From Streptomyces zaomyceticus (GTDB lineage Bacteria > Actinomycetota > Actinomycetes > Streptomycetales > Streptomycetaceae): DNA of 64,000 nt. The stretch lies in contig NZ_BNBZ01000032.1 in NCBI RefSeq assembly GCF_014656215.1, positions 19,711 to 83,710 of the forward strand, in the 5' to 3' direction. Below the pieces are notes generated by a model. That model had not been told where the DNA came from and did not search any database. It worked only from the letters and a program-made list of their open reading frames with translations. A program made the position numbers and the translations under genes. Below are positions 31,442-39,223 of this stretch, piece after piece. Position 1 is the stretch's first letter. Each line of letters starts with the position of its first letter.

Positions 31442-32252
31442 CGTCCGTCAGGCCTCCGTGGCCTTCCGTCAGTCGCTCGCGCATCCGCGCCGTCACCTCG
31501 TCCGGGACGCCCAGCCCCTCCCGTACGTACTTCTCCATCGACCCGTGCCGGACCGCCACCTCGTCGAGTGCCGCGTCCAGGTACTCCGGGAGGACCCCGA
31601 TCAGATCGAGCGCGAGGTCGGGGTTGCCGCCCTGGGTGATGAAGCCCTCGATCATGGGCGCGAACGCCTGCCGTACCGCCGTGTTGACCGACAGATACTC
31701 CTCCCGAACCGTCTCGTCGTCCGCGCCGAGCAGCGACAGGACGACCGTCGCCGCCCATCCCGTCCGGTCCTTTCCGGCCGAGCAGTGGAAGAGCAGCGGC
31801 CCGGCGTCCCGGGCACCCAGTTCGGTGAGCAGGGCACGGTAGGCGGCGCGGGCGGCGTCACCGGAGACGAAGGTCCGGTACGTACGGGCGAAGGCCGACC
31901 GGACCTGGCCCCCGCCGAGGTGTTCCTCGGCGAGCGCCGGGTCGGAGAGCAGCTCCTTCAGCCGGGCGGCGGGCGGCAGGCCGCTGATGGCCAGATGGTC
32001 GGCGAGCACGTCCGCGACGAGCAGGCGCGCGCCCTCGGGAAGCCGGTCGGGCCGGGTGCCGCGCTCGCTGTCCGTACGGAGGTCGACGACCGTACGGATG
32101 CCCAGGCGGGCCACGGCGGGCTCGGCGGGGTCCAGCCGGTCGAGATGCGCGGAGCGCAGGACGAGGCCGGGGCGGACGGAACTCCCGGCACCGAGCGGCA
32201 GGCCGCCGAGATCGCGGAGGTTGGCGACGGAGGTGGCGGGGATGGCGGGCAT
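31437..32252 (-). CDS. Tyrosine/serine protein phosphatase (Y_phosphatase3)
   Basis: This 271-residue phosphatase has the active-site loop HCSAGKDRTGWAA (about residue 166), with the catalytic Cys followed by the KDRTG signature. An N-terminal NLRDLGG motif is typical of this group, which includes mycobacterial PtpB. The ATG at 32252 is chosen because GGAGGAG lies 9 nt upstream; the frame is open for 37 codons further without a ribosome site. It dephosphorylates Tyr, Ser or Thr residues, or possibly phosphoinositides. Confidence 0.9.
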   Translation of the reverse strand: MPAIPATSVANLRDLGGLPLGAGSSVRPGLVLRSAHLDRLDPAEPAVARLGIRTVVDLRTDSERGTRPDRLPEGARLLVADVLADHLAISGLPPAARLKELLSDPALAEEHLGGGQVRSAFARTYRTFVSGDAARAAYRALLTELGARDAGPLLFHCSAGKDRTGWAATVVLSLLGADDETVREEYLSVNTAVRQAFAPMIEGFITQGGNPDLALDLIGVLPEYLDAALDEVAVRHGSMEKYVREGLGVPDEVTARMRERLTEGHGGLTDG

Positions 32253-32383
32253 GACGGTCGACTCCTCCGGTTCGTGCGCGTTCGAGTCGACCGTAATGGA
32301 TCGTCCCGGTTCGGGCAGGTCCGGCGGGATCGTCGCCCCGTGCCGGATCTGCCTGCCCGTCACCCCGCGCCGACCGGTCGGCG

Positions 32384-33382
32384 TTACCCGCCGAGCGCGG
32401 CCACCACCTCCGCCTCCCGCTCAGGCGAGAGGCCGACCTGGGGACGGTCCGGCCGCTGCGGCGCGGTGCCGCCGAGCGAGTCCAGCCACGTCCAGGTGTC
32501 CGCGACCGTCTCCGCCGCGGACCGGCAGCGCAGCCCGGCCGCGACGGCCCGGGACACGTCGGCGGTGTACATCGCGTCGAACATCTCGCCCGGCGGCAGC
32601 CACACCGGCAGCTCCGACCACGGTGCCGCCCCGGCCGCGAGCAGCGCCTCCGGCTCCGCCCAGCGGAGCTCGGCGTCCGAGCCGGTGGCCCGGACGCACG
32701 CGTCGAGCAGCTCGCCCATGGTCGCGTGGCCGGGCGGCGAGACGAGGTTGTACGGCCCGGAGAGCCCGGCGGCCACCGCGTCGAGCGTCCACTCGGCCAG
32801 GTCGCGGACGTCGATGTACTGGATCGGCAGCGTGGCGGGCCCGGGCGCGAGCACCGGTCCGCCCTGCGCGATCCGGCCGAGCCACCAGGGGAGCCGGCCC
32901 ACGTTCTCGTACGGCCCGATGATGAGTCCGGCGCGGACGGACAGCGTCCGGTCCGCTCCGAAGGCGGCCGTCGCGGCGAGCTCGCCACCCCGCTTGGCCT
33001 CGGCGTACGGCACCTCGCCGTCGTCTGGCGAGCCCTCCACCAGCGGGCCGTCCTCCGCGAGTCCGGCGGCGGCCGGCCACGCGTACACGGAACGGCTCGA
33101 CACATAGGCGAACCGGCCGACCCGGTCGGCGAGCAGCCGCGCCGCGTCCCGTACCGCGGAGGGAGCCGCCGACCAGGTGTCCACGACGACGTCCCAGGAG
33201 CCTGTGGCGAGGGCGGCGAGACCCTCCGGACCGGTCGTGCGGTCACCGATCAGCGAGGTGACCCCGGCCGGCGGCGCGTGCCGGCCGCGGTGGAAGACGG
33301 TCACCTCCCACCCGCGGTCGAGCGCCGCCTCGACGACCGCGCGACCCACGAACTCCGTACCACCGAGCATCAGAAGTTTCAT
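32384..33382 (-). CDS. NAD-dependent epimerase/reductase family protein
   Basis: This 332-residue Rossmann protein starts MKLLMLGGTEFVGRAV, a nucleotide-binding loop of the GGTxFxGR type found in extended/atypical SDR proteins. ATG 33382 places this motif right at the N-terminus; the open frame continues upstream without coding character. The segment FAYVSSRSVYAW and the later PYAEAKRGGE region fit the catalytic area. The substrate is unknown. It shares direction with the phosphatase gene, 131 bp apart. Confidence 0.87.
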   Translation of the reverse strand: MKLLMLGGTEFVGRAVVEAALDRGWEVTVFHRGRHAPPAGVTSLIGDRTTGPEGLAALATGSWDVVVDTWSAAPSAVRDAARLLADRVGRFAYVSSRSVYAWPAAAGLAEDGPLVEGSPDDGEVPYAEAKRGGELAATAAFGADRTLSVRAGLIIGPYENVGRLPWWLGRIAQGGPVLAPGPATLPIQYIDVRDLAEWTLDAVAAGLSGPYNLVSPPGHATMGELLDACVRATGSDAELRWAEPEALLAAGAAPWSELPVWLPPGEMFDAMYTADVSRAVAAGLRCRSAAETVADTWTWLDSLGGTAPQRPDRPQVGLSPEREAEVVAALGG

Positions 33383-33558
33383 GATCAGAGCGTGCGGGAC
33401 CGCACCCCGAGGGGCCAGGGCTTTCCGCTCCCGGAGGATTCCGCCACGGGAGGAACGCCGGAGGGAACCCCGGCGGAACGTCACCGACTTGGCTGAAGTG
33501 CGATCGGACGGGGAGGGCCTCTCGTGCTCCGAGTGGCCGGATGACACCATGGCGGGCG

Positions 33559-34308
33559 ATGACGAATGCCCGGTCGCCCCTGCGCGCCTTGCGAGCCGCC
33601 CTGTTCGCGGTGGTGTGCGTGACCTTGGCCGCCGTGGGGCATTCGTCCATGTCTGCGCATCGGCTGCCGGCCCTGGCCCTGCTCGGCGCGTTCGCCCTGA
33701 CGGCGGCCGTCGCGTGGGCCGCCGCCGGCCGACGGCGGAACGGGCCGACGATCGCGGGGGCGCTGTTCGGCCTCCAGGGCGCGCTGCACGCGGTCTTCGC
33801 GATGGCCGGATCCCACGCGGGGGACACGGGTCACCCGGCGTCGGCGACCGGCACGCACGGCGCGTCAGGCGGGTACGGCATGCACGGCATGGCCGGGACG
33901 CACGGCATGAGCGCCATGACCGACCCGCCCGCCGACCCCTCGGCCACGGGTGTGGGCTCGGGCACGGACGCGGACGCGGTCATGACCATGGTCATGGGCA
34001 CGGGGACGGGCTCCGGCATCGGCATGCTCGCCGCCCACCTCCTCGCCGCGCTGCTCTGCGGTCTCTGGCTGGCCCACGGCGAGGCCGCGTTCTTCACGCT
34101 GGCCCGGGCCGCCCTCGCGTACGCCTTCACCCCCCTGCGCCTGCTCTTCGCGCGCGTGCGGGTCCCCGACGCCCCCCGCCGCCCTGTCCGCAGGGCCCGG
34201 CGGAACGCCCACCGGCCGCACACCGTCGTCCTCGCGCACACCCTCTCCCGGCGCGGCCCGCCCCGGCTGTCCGCACCCCGCGCCACGACCCTCGGAGCAC
34301 ACGTCTGA
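33559..34308 (+). CDS. Met/His-rich membrane protein
   Basis: This protein of about 249 residues is of unknown function. Hydrophobic helices near residues 12-30, 38-55, 60-80 and 150-175 surround a loop rich in His, Met and Gly (about residues 85-140, for example GMHGMAGTHGMSAM). Such a loop could bind copper or another soft metal. The C-terminus is strongly basic. The start is ATG at 33559, with ATG at 33541 as an alternative; neither has a strong ribosome site. It is 51 bp ahead of the PepSY protein gene and probably co-transcribed with it. Confidence 0.75.
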   Translation: MTNARSPLRALRAALFAVVCVTLAAVGHSSMSAHRLPALALLGAFALTAAVAWAAAGRRRNGPTIAGALFGLQGALHAVFAMAGSHAGDTGHPASATGTHGASGGYGMHGMAGTHGMSAMTDPPADPSATGVGSGTDADAVMTMVMGTGTGSGIGMLAAHLLAALLCGLWLAHGEAAFFTLARAALAYAFTPLRLLFARVRVPDAPRRPVRRARRNAHRPHTVVLAHTLSRRGPPRLSAPRATTLGAHV

Positions 34309-34359
34309 CCCGGGGGTCCCTTCCCCCTGTCTGCACCGACTCCAAGGACAGTCACAGCC

Positions 34360-35847
34360 ATGACCATCGACGATCCCGCACGCCCGGACACGTCCGAGGC
34401 GCCACCGTCGGAGAACACCGAGCCCGCCACCCAGGCCGGCTCCGAGAGCCCCACCAGCCCCGCGAGCCCCGCGAAGCCCACGGCATGGAGCGCCCTGCGC
34501 CCCCTCGTCCTGCGCCTCCACTTCTACGCGGGTGTCCTCGTCGCCCCCTTCCTCCTCGTCGCCGCCGCCAGCGGCCTGCTGTACGCGCTCTCCTTCCAGG
34601 CCGAGAAGGTGGTGTACGCGCACGAGCTGGAGGTCCCCGTCGGCGAGACGACCCTGCCGCTCTCCCGGCAGGTGGACATCGCCCGCGAGGTCAACCCGAA
34701 CGGCACCGTCACCGCCGTCTGGCCCGGCGCCGAACCCGGCGCGACCACCCGGGTCCTGATGGCCGACCCGGACGTCCCCGAGGACACCTCGCTGGCCGTC
34801 TTCGTCGACCCGTACACCGGGGACGTACGCGGGCAGCTGCCCAGCTACGGCAGCTCCGGCGCCCTTCCGCTGCGCACCTGGATCGACGGTCTGCACCGCG
34901 ATCTGCACCTCGGTGAGACCGGCCGCAACTACAGCGAGCTGGCCGCGAGCTGGCTGTGGGTCGTCGCGCTCGGCGGTCTGCTGCTCTGGCTCGGCCGACG
35001 CCGGAAGAACCGCCGCGCCCTGTTCGTACCCGAGGGCGGCCCCGCCTCCCGCCGCCGGACGCTGTCCTGGCACGGCTCGGTCGGCCTGTGGGCGGTGACC
35101 GGACTCGTCCTGCTCTCGGCGACGGGCCTGACCTGGTCGCGGTACGCGGGCGAGAACATCGGCGTCGTCCAGGACGGTCTCGGCGGCGCGACCCCCACCC
35201 TCACCGCGACCGTCGGCGACGCCGCGGCCGGCGGCTCCTCGGAGCACGAGGGACACGGCGGCGCCCACACCGGCGGCTCCACCGCGCAGGGCCCGGACAT
35301 CGGCCTCGACAAGGCGCTGGAGGCGGCCCGCGCGGCCGGCATCGACAGCCCGAGGATCTCGCTGGTCCTGCCGTCCGAGGGCAAGGGGTACGTGGTCAAG
35401 GAGACCGACACCCAGTTCCCGCTGGAGCTCGACTCGGTCGCCCTCGACCCGGCGGACGGCGCGGTCCTCGACCGGCTCGCCTTCGCGGACTACCCGCTGC
35501 TCGCGAAGCTCACCCGGATAGGCATCGACGGGCACACCGGCGTGTTCCTCGGCCTGTTCAACCAGCTCGCCCTCGCGGTCCTCGCGCTCGCGCTGATCCT
35601 GCTGATCGTCTGGGGCTACCGCATGTGGTGGCTGCGCCGACCGGGCCGCCCGGTGGCGCGAGGGGCGTGGCGGAAGATCCCGGTCACGATGCTGCTGCCG
35701 CTGCTCGCGGTCACGGCGTCGGTGGCGTGGTTCGTCCCGCTGCTGGGTCTCAGCCTGCTGCTGTTCCTGGCCGTGGACCTCACCCTGGCGCTGGTGGCCA
35801 GGGTGAGGGCGAAGTCGCGAACGGCCGACTCCGGCCGAACCGCCTGA
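34360..35847 (+). CDS. PepSY-TM domain membrane protein
   Basis: This 495-residue protein has an N-terminal Pro/Ser/Glu-rich tail. A membrane helix follows after RLHFYAGVLVAPFLLV (about residue 50), then a PepSY-type extracytoplasmic segment. The pair IDGLHRDLHLG and WLWVVALGGLLLWLGRRR marks the second helix. A His/Gly-rich loop (SSEHEGHGGAHTGG) precedes the second PepSY segment, and further helices end the protein. PepSY-TM proteins are linked to iron or copper acquisition and reduction at the membrane. The His-rich loop and the upstream Met/His-rich partner support a metal role. Confidence 0.85.
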   Translation: MTIDDPARPDTSEAPPSENTEPATQAGSESPTSPASPAKPTAWSALRPLVLRLHFYAGVLVAPFLLVAAASGLLYALSFQAEKVVYAHELEVPVGETTLPLSRQVDIAREVNPNGTVTAVWPGAEPGATTRVLMADPDVPEDTSLAVFVDPYTGDVRGQLPSYGSSGALPLRTWIDGLHRDLHLGETGRNYSELAASWLWVVALGGLLLWLGRRRKNRRALFVPEGGPASRRRTLSWHGSVGLWAVTGLVLLSATGLTWSRYAGENIGVVQDGLGGATPTLTATVGDAAAGGSSEHEGHGGAHTGGSTAQGPDIGLDKALEAARAAGIDSPRISLVLPSEGKGYVVKETDTQFPLELDSVALDPADGAVLDRLAFADYPLLAKLTRIGIDGHTGVFLGLFNQLALAVLALALILLIVWGYRMWWLRRPGRPVARGAWRKIPVTMLLPLLAVTASVAWFVPLLGLSLLLFLAVDLTLALVARVRAKSRTADSGRTA

Positions 35848-36402
35848 TCAGGGCGTGTACTTGTAGCCGACCCGCCGCACGGTCTGGATCGTGTGGCGGT
35901 GCTCGGCGCCCAGCTTGCGGCGCAGCCGGGCCACGTGCACGTCGACCGTACGGCCGTCGCCGACGTGCCCGTATCCCCACACCGTGGTGACCAACTGGTC
36001 GCGGGTGTGCACCCGGTGGGGGTTGGCCACGAGATGGGCCAGCAGCTCGAACTCCAGATACGTCAGGTCCAGCGCCTGCCCGTCCACGACGGCGATCCGC
36101 TGCACACCGTCGATGGCCACCGGTCCCTGCTCCTCCACCGGGGCGGCGACGGGCGCGGGCACGGGGGCGGCGACGGGCTGGCGCGGCTGCTGATCGGCCG
36201 GCACGAGCACGAGGTAGCCGACCATCGGCGGGCGCCCCGGCAGCGTGGGAAGGGTGTGCGGGGGAGCGGGCAGCAGGGTGGCGCCGGGCGGCAGGAAGTC
36301 CGCGACCTGGGCGAAGTCGACGACCTCGTTGGGGTCGACGGCGCGGAGTCGGTGACGGCCGGGACGGACGGCCGTGAGGGAAGCACTCTGGGTGTGGGCC
36401 AT
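35848..36402 (-). CDS. OmpR-type winged-helix regulator without receiver domain
   Basis: This 184-residue protein has a C-terminal DNA-binding domain of the OmpR/PhoB type (about residues 95-184): LDLTYLEFELLAHLVANP, then RTVDVHVARLRRKLG and the closing RRVGYKYTP. The first 90 residues contain a Pro/Ala/Val-rich stretch and lack the Asp-bearing receiver, so it is not a classical response regulator. It abuts the convergent PepSY gene with no gap. A possible 40-residue peptide gene lies upstream on the same strand. The target is unknown. Confidence 0.87.
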   Translation of the reverse strand: MAHTQSASLTAVRPGRHRLRAVDPNEVVDFAQVADFLPPGATLLPAPPHTLPTLPGRPPMVGYLVLVPADQQPRQPVAAPVPAPVAAPVEEQGPVAIDGVQRIAVVDGQALDLTYLEFELLAHLVANPHRVHTRDQLVTTVWGYGHVGDGRTVDVHVARLRRKLGAEHRHTIQTVRRVGYKYTP

Positions 36403-36500
36403 GAGAGGTCAGCTCTTTCGCGCGGAGAAACGGACGGACAGGAGTCGTACGTCGTGCGCGTCGGCCGAAGGCCGTGGATCGGACCGTACCGATCGGGGCT

Positions 36501-36623
36501 TTAGAGGGCCGACGCGTTCCTCGCGCGGCAACACACCCGGTCGAAGTCGTGGTGCTGCCGGGAAGGCCAGAACGGCTCGAGGTCGTGACGACCCGTCGCG
36601 GTGTCGTTCTGTGTGATGGCCAT
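36501..36623 (-). CDS. Possible 40-residue peptide upstream of the winged-helix gene
   Basis: The ATG at 36623 opens 40 codons, starting MAITQNDTATGRH and ending DFDRVCCRARNASAL. The CC pair and the HxDFxRVCCRAR pattern recall the short Cys-containing leader peptides of Streptomyces, but identity is uncertain. AGGGA lies only 1-2 nt before the ATG, so translation may be weak or leaderless. It ends 98 bp before the winged-helix ATG. The rest of the 445-bp gap (36403-36847) holds the repeats and terminator listed separately. Confidence 0.45.
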   Translation of the reverse strand: MAITQNDTATGRHDLEPFWPSRQHHDFDRVCCRARNASAL

Positions 36624-36750
36624 ATCCCTATTGAACCAGAAGGGAATGCCTCCGACGACCCCTTCACCGGCCAAACCCCGTGTCGTGCTTCCCACATGCC
36701 GGGAGAGCCGCCCACCCGGACGGCCGGGGAGACCCCCTCCGGGAGGACGT

Positions 36751-36796
36751 GGGGGACGCCCGCCCGGACGACGGGGGAGACGCCCGCCCGGACGAC
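36751..36796. repeat. Tandem 22/24-bp repeat downstream of glnII
   Basis: GGGGGACGCCCGCCCGGACG plus AC (36751-36772) is followed directly by a copy with two extra bases (36773-36796). Related CCGGGAGG/CCGGACGG fragments lie just before. It is adjacent to the glnII terminator. Confidence 0.65.
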
Positions 36797-36834
36797 GGAA
36801 GGGGCGCCCACCGTGGCCGGTGGGCGCCCCTTCC
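36797..36834 (-). terminator. glnII terminator
   Basis: GGAAGGGGCGCCCACC (36797-36812) pairs perfectly over 16 bp with GGTGGGCGCCCCTTCC (36819-36834) around loop GTGGCC. It begins 13 bp past the glnII stop. Confidence 0.9.
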
Positions 36835-36847
36835 GAATCGGTGCGGA

Positions 36848-37879
36848 TCAGACCTGTCCGGCCTTCTCCAGGGCCTCGCAGCAGGTGTCCACCAGGAGGC
36901 GGGTCACCGTGTACGGGTCCACGTTCGCGTTCGGGCGACGGTCCTCGATGTAGCCCTTCTGGTCCTGCTCGACCTGCCACGGGATGCGGACCGAGGCGCC
37001 GCGGTCCGAGACGCCGTAGGAGTACTGGTCCCACGGGGCGGTCTCGTGCAGACCCGTCAGGCGGTCGTCGATGCCGGCGCCGTAGTTCTTGACGTGGTCG
37101 AGCGGCTTCGAGCCCTGGCCGAGGGACTCGGCGGCGGTGATGATCGCGTCGTAGCCCTCGCGCATCGCCTTGGTGGAGAAGTTGGTGTGCGCGCCCGCGC
37201 CGTTCCAGTCGCCCTTCACCGGCTTCGGGTCCAGCGTCGCGGAGACGTTGAAGTCCTCGGCCGTGCGGTACAGCAGCCAGCGGGCGATCCACAGCTGGTC
37301 GGAGACCTCCAGCGGCGCCAGCGGGCCGACCTGGAACTCCCACTGGCCGGGCATGACCTCGGCGTTGATGCCGGAGATGCCGAGACCGGCCTTGAGGCAG
37401 TTCTCCAGGTGCGCCTCGACGATCGGGCGGCCGAAGATCTCGTCCGCGCCGACGCCGCAGTAGTAGCCACCCTGGGCGGCCGGGAAGCCGTTGACCGGGA
37501 AGCCGAGCGGGCGGGTGCCCTCGAAGAACGTGTACTCCTGCTCGATGCCGAAGATCGGCTCCTGAGCGGCGTACTTCGCGGCGATCTCGGCCAGCGCGGC
37601 ACGCGTGTTGGACTCGTGCGGCGTCATGTCCGTGTTGAGGACCTCGCACAGCACCAGGACGTCGTCGCCGCCGCGGATCGGGTCGGGGCAGACGAAGACC
37701 GGCTTGAGGACGCGGTCCGAGGCGTGGCCCTTGGCCTGGTTCGTGCTGGAACCGTCGAAGCCCCAGATCGGCAGCTCGCCGAGCGTGGCGCCCCCGCCCA
37801 CGATGATCTTCGTCTTCGAACGAAGCTTCGCGGTCGGCTCGGTGCCGTCGATCCAGATGTACTCAGCCTTGAAGGTCAC
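36848..37879 (-). CDS. glnII: Glutamine synthetase type II GlnII
   Basis: This eukaryotic-type glutamine synthetase makes glutamine from glutamate, ammonia and ATP. It is heat-labile and not regulated by adenylylation. At 343 residues it has the normal length. GlnII motifs include IWGFDGSSTNQA (about residue 40), FGIEQEYTFF, and NGAGAHTNFSTKAMR in the ATP/glutamate site. The GTG at 37879 is preferred over ATG 37888 because AAAGGA is well spaced for the GTG and touches the ATG. A GlnR box lies 101-138 bp upstream. Confidence 0.97.
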   Translation of the reverse strand: MTFKAEYIWIDGTEPTAKLRSKTKIIVGGGATLGELPIWGFDGSSTNQAKGHASDRVLKPVFVCPDPIRGGDDVLVLCEVLNTDMTPHESNTRAALAEIAAKYAAQEPIFGIEQEYTFFEGTRPLGFPVNGFPAAQGGYYCGVGADEIFGRPIVEAHLENCLKAGLGISGINAEVMPGQWEFQVGPLAPLEVSDQLWIARWLLYRTAEDFNVSATLDPKPVKGDWNGAGAHTNFSTKAMREGYDAIITAAESLGQGSKPLDHVKNYGAGIDDRLTGLHETAPWDQYSYGVSDRGASVRIPWQVEQDQKGYIEDRRPNANVDPYTVTRLLVDTCCEALEKAGQV

Positions 37880-37979
37880 GGGCCTCATCCTTTGGGCGTG
37901 CTGCTGCGGGTGTCGCGGCGGCTCGCGGCGCTGCGAGAAGCTGCGGTGTCTGTGTCCGGTCGCAGCTTCGCAACACGGG

Positions 37980-38017
37980 ATTTCCCGTCGGTTGCCCGAA
38001 TGTGAACCCCGTGTTAC
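37980..38017 (-). promoter_or_regulatory. GlnR box of glnII
   Basis: On the minus strand, GTAAC, TTCAC, GCAAC and GAAAT occur at exact 11-bp steps. This is the tandem GTNAC-n6-GNAAC layout recognised by the nitrogen regulator GlnR. The first element directly abuts the stop codon of the upstream ARPP-1-like gene. Confidence 0.8.
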
Positions 38018-39223
38018 TCAGCTTTCCTGATTTTCGCGGAGTCGCTGTGCGACGGCGTGCGCGTTCAGGAGCGAGCCGAGACCCGCGCCCCCGACACGCC
38101 GTACGACCTCCGCGTACGAGGTCCCCAGGGCCTCCGCCGTCCGCTCCAGGTGCCAGTCGCAGTCGGCGAGCCGGCGCAGCAGGTGCCCCTTGCGGATCTG
38201 GTTCTCGGAGAGCCGGAAGGTCTTCAGATAGACCGCCCGGCCCTTGTGGTCGGTGATCAGCTCGCCGATGTGCTGCTCCGGTCCGCCCCGCCGGAACGGC
38301 GGCAGGAACCGGTGCAGATCGAACGGCCCCGCCCGGTGGACCCGCTCGAAGGCGTACGAGGTCTCCAGGAGGTCCCGCGCCATGAGCCCGTCGTGCGCCA
38401 CGGCCCAGGCCCGCTCCTGCTCCCGGGCGGCCGCCCGCAGGTCCGCGAGGGTCCGGATACCGCCGGCCCCGTCCCGGATCCGCGCCGTGAACTCGGGCAC
38501 CGGGCCGCCGTACCAGGCGTACTGGTGGACCAGCTCCCCGTACAGGTCCTCGATCAGGGTCGGATGCAGAAGCCGGTAGTCGTCGGGGTGCGGTACGACG
38601 AAGGCCGCGGCCAGCGCGTCGGCCACGTACAGGAGCAGCCCGCACTGGCCGGGATGGACCTCGAAGATCCGCAGCGCCTCGGCGAGCCCGGGTACCGCCC
38701 GCCCCGCGTACGCCGCCTCGGCGCGCGGCGAGAGGCCGTGCCTCAGCGCCTCGCCCGACCACTCCTCCCAGGCCGTCGACGGCCCGCCGAAGTGCAGTGC
38801 GAGGTACCCCTCGAGCGCGAGATGCAGCGGCAGGAAGCGGAGCCGCCGCTCGGCGCGCCCGTCGGGGTCCCGGCGCCGCTTGGCCATCCGGTGGATCCGG
38901 CGTACGGGCATGCAGTCCGGCGCGGAGTCGCCGCCCCCGCCGCCGCTCGCCCCGCCGCCGAGGCGGGTCCCGTACGCGGCGGACTCCGCGCCCGTCCCCG
39001 ACCCGGTTCCCGTCCAGTCGGCGACGAAGCCGTGCGGGATGTACGAGGTGTAGGTGGTGCGGTCGGGCAGGTCGACCGTGCCGAGACCGCCGTGACCCCG
39101 GTAGATCTCCCGGTGCAGGCGCAGCCCGGGCACCGGCTCGGCCCGTACGAGCGGTACCAGCCGTACGCCGCCCCACACCTGCGCGGGCCGGACGTCGAGT
39201 CCCGTCAGATCGATCCGGGTCAT
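38018..39223 (-). CDS. ARPP-1-like domain protein with C-terminal HTH
   Basis: This 401-residue protein resembles the ARPP-1 (ARG and Rhodanese-Phosphatase-superfamily-associated) family. Diagnostic-looking segments are AQVWGGVRLVPLVR, YTSYIPHGFVADW, LRFLPLHLALEGYLALHFGG and VHPGQCGLLLYVADALAAAF. The last 70 residues (YLKTFRLSENQIRKGHLLRR, then DWHLERTAEALGTSYAEVVRR) look like a Fis-type helix-turn-helix. The ATG at 39223 overlaps the upstream TROVE/vWA stop in ATGA, so the two are coupled. The role is unknown. Low-complexity Gly/Thr around residues 85-105 is an insertion. Confidence 0.75.
   Translation of the reverse strand: MTRIDLTGLDVRPAQVWGGVRLVPLVRAEPVPGLRLHREIYRGHGGLGTVDLPDRTTYTSYIPHGFVADWTGTGSGTGAESAAYGTRLGGGASGGGGGDSAPDCMPVRRIHRMAKRRRDPDGRAERRLRFLPLHLALEGYLALHFGGPSTAWEEWSGEALRHGLSPRAEAAYAGRAVPGLAEALRIFEVHPGQCGLLLYVADALAAAFVVPHPDDYRLLHPTLIEDLYGELVHQYAWYGGPVPEFTARIRDGAGGIRTLADLRAAAREQERAWAVAHDGLMARDLLETSYAFERVHRAGPFDLHRFLPPFRRGGPEQHIGELITDHKGRAVYLKTFRLSENQIRKGHLLRRLADCDWHLERTAEALGTSYAEVVRRVGGAGLGSLLNAHAVAQRLRENQES

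Noticed and set aside
36501..37649. A 382-codon frame including the 40-residue peptide
   Set aside because: Most of it is an out-of-frame reading of glnII and the repeat region; only the last 40 codons have independent start and stop logic.
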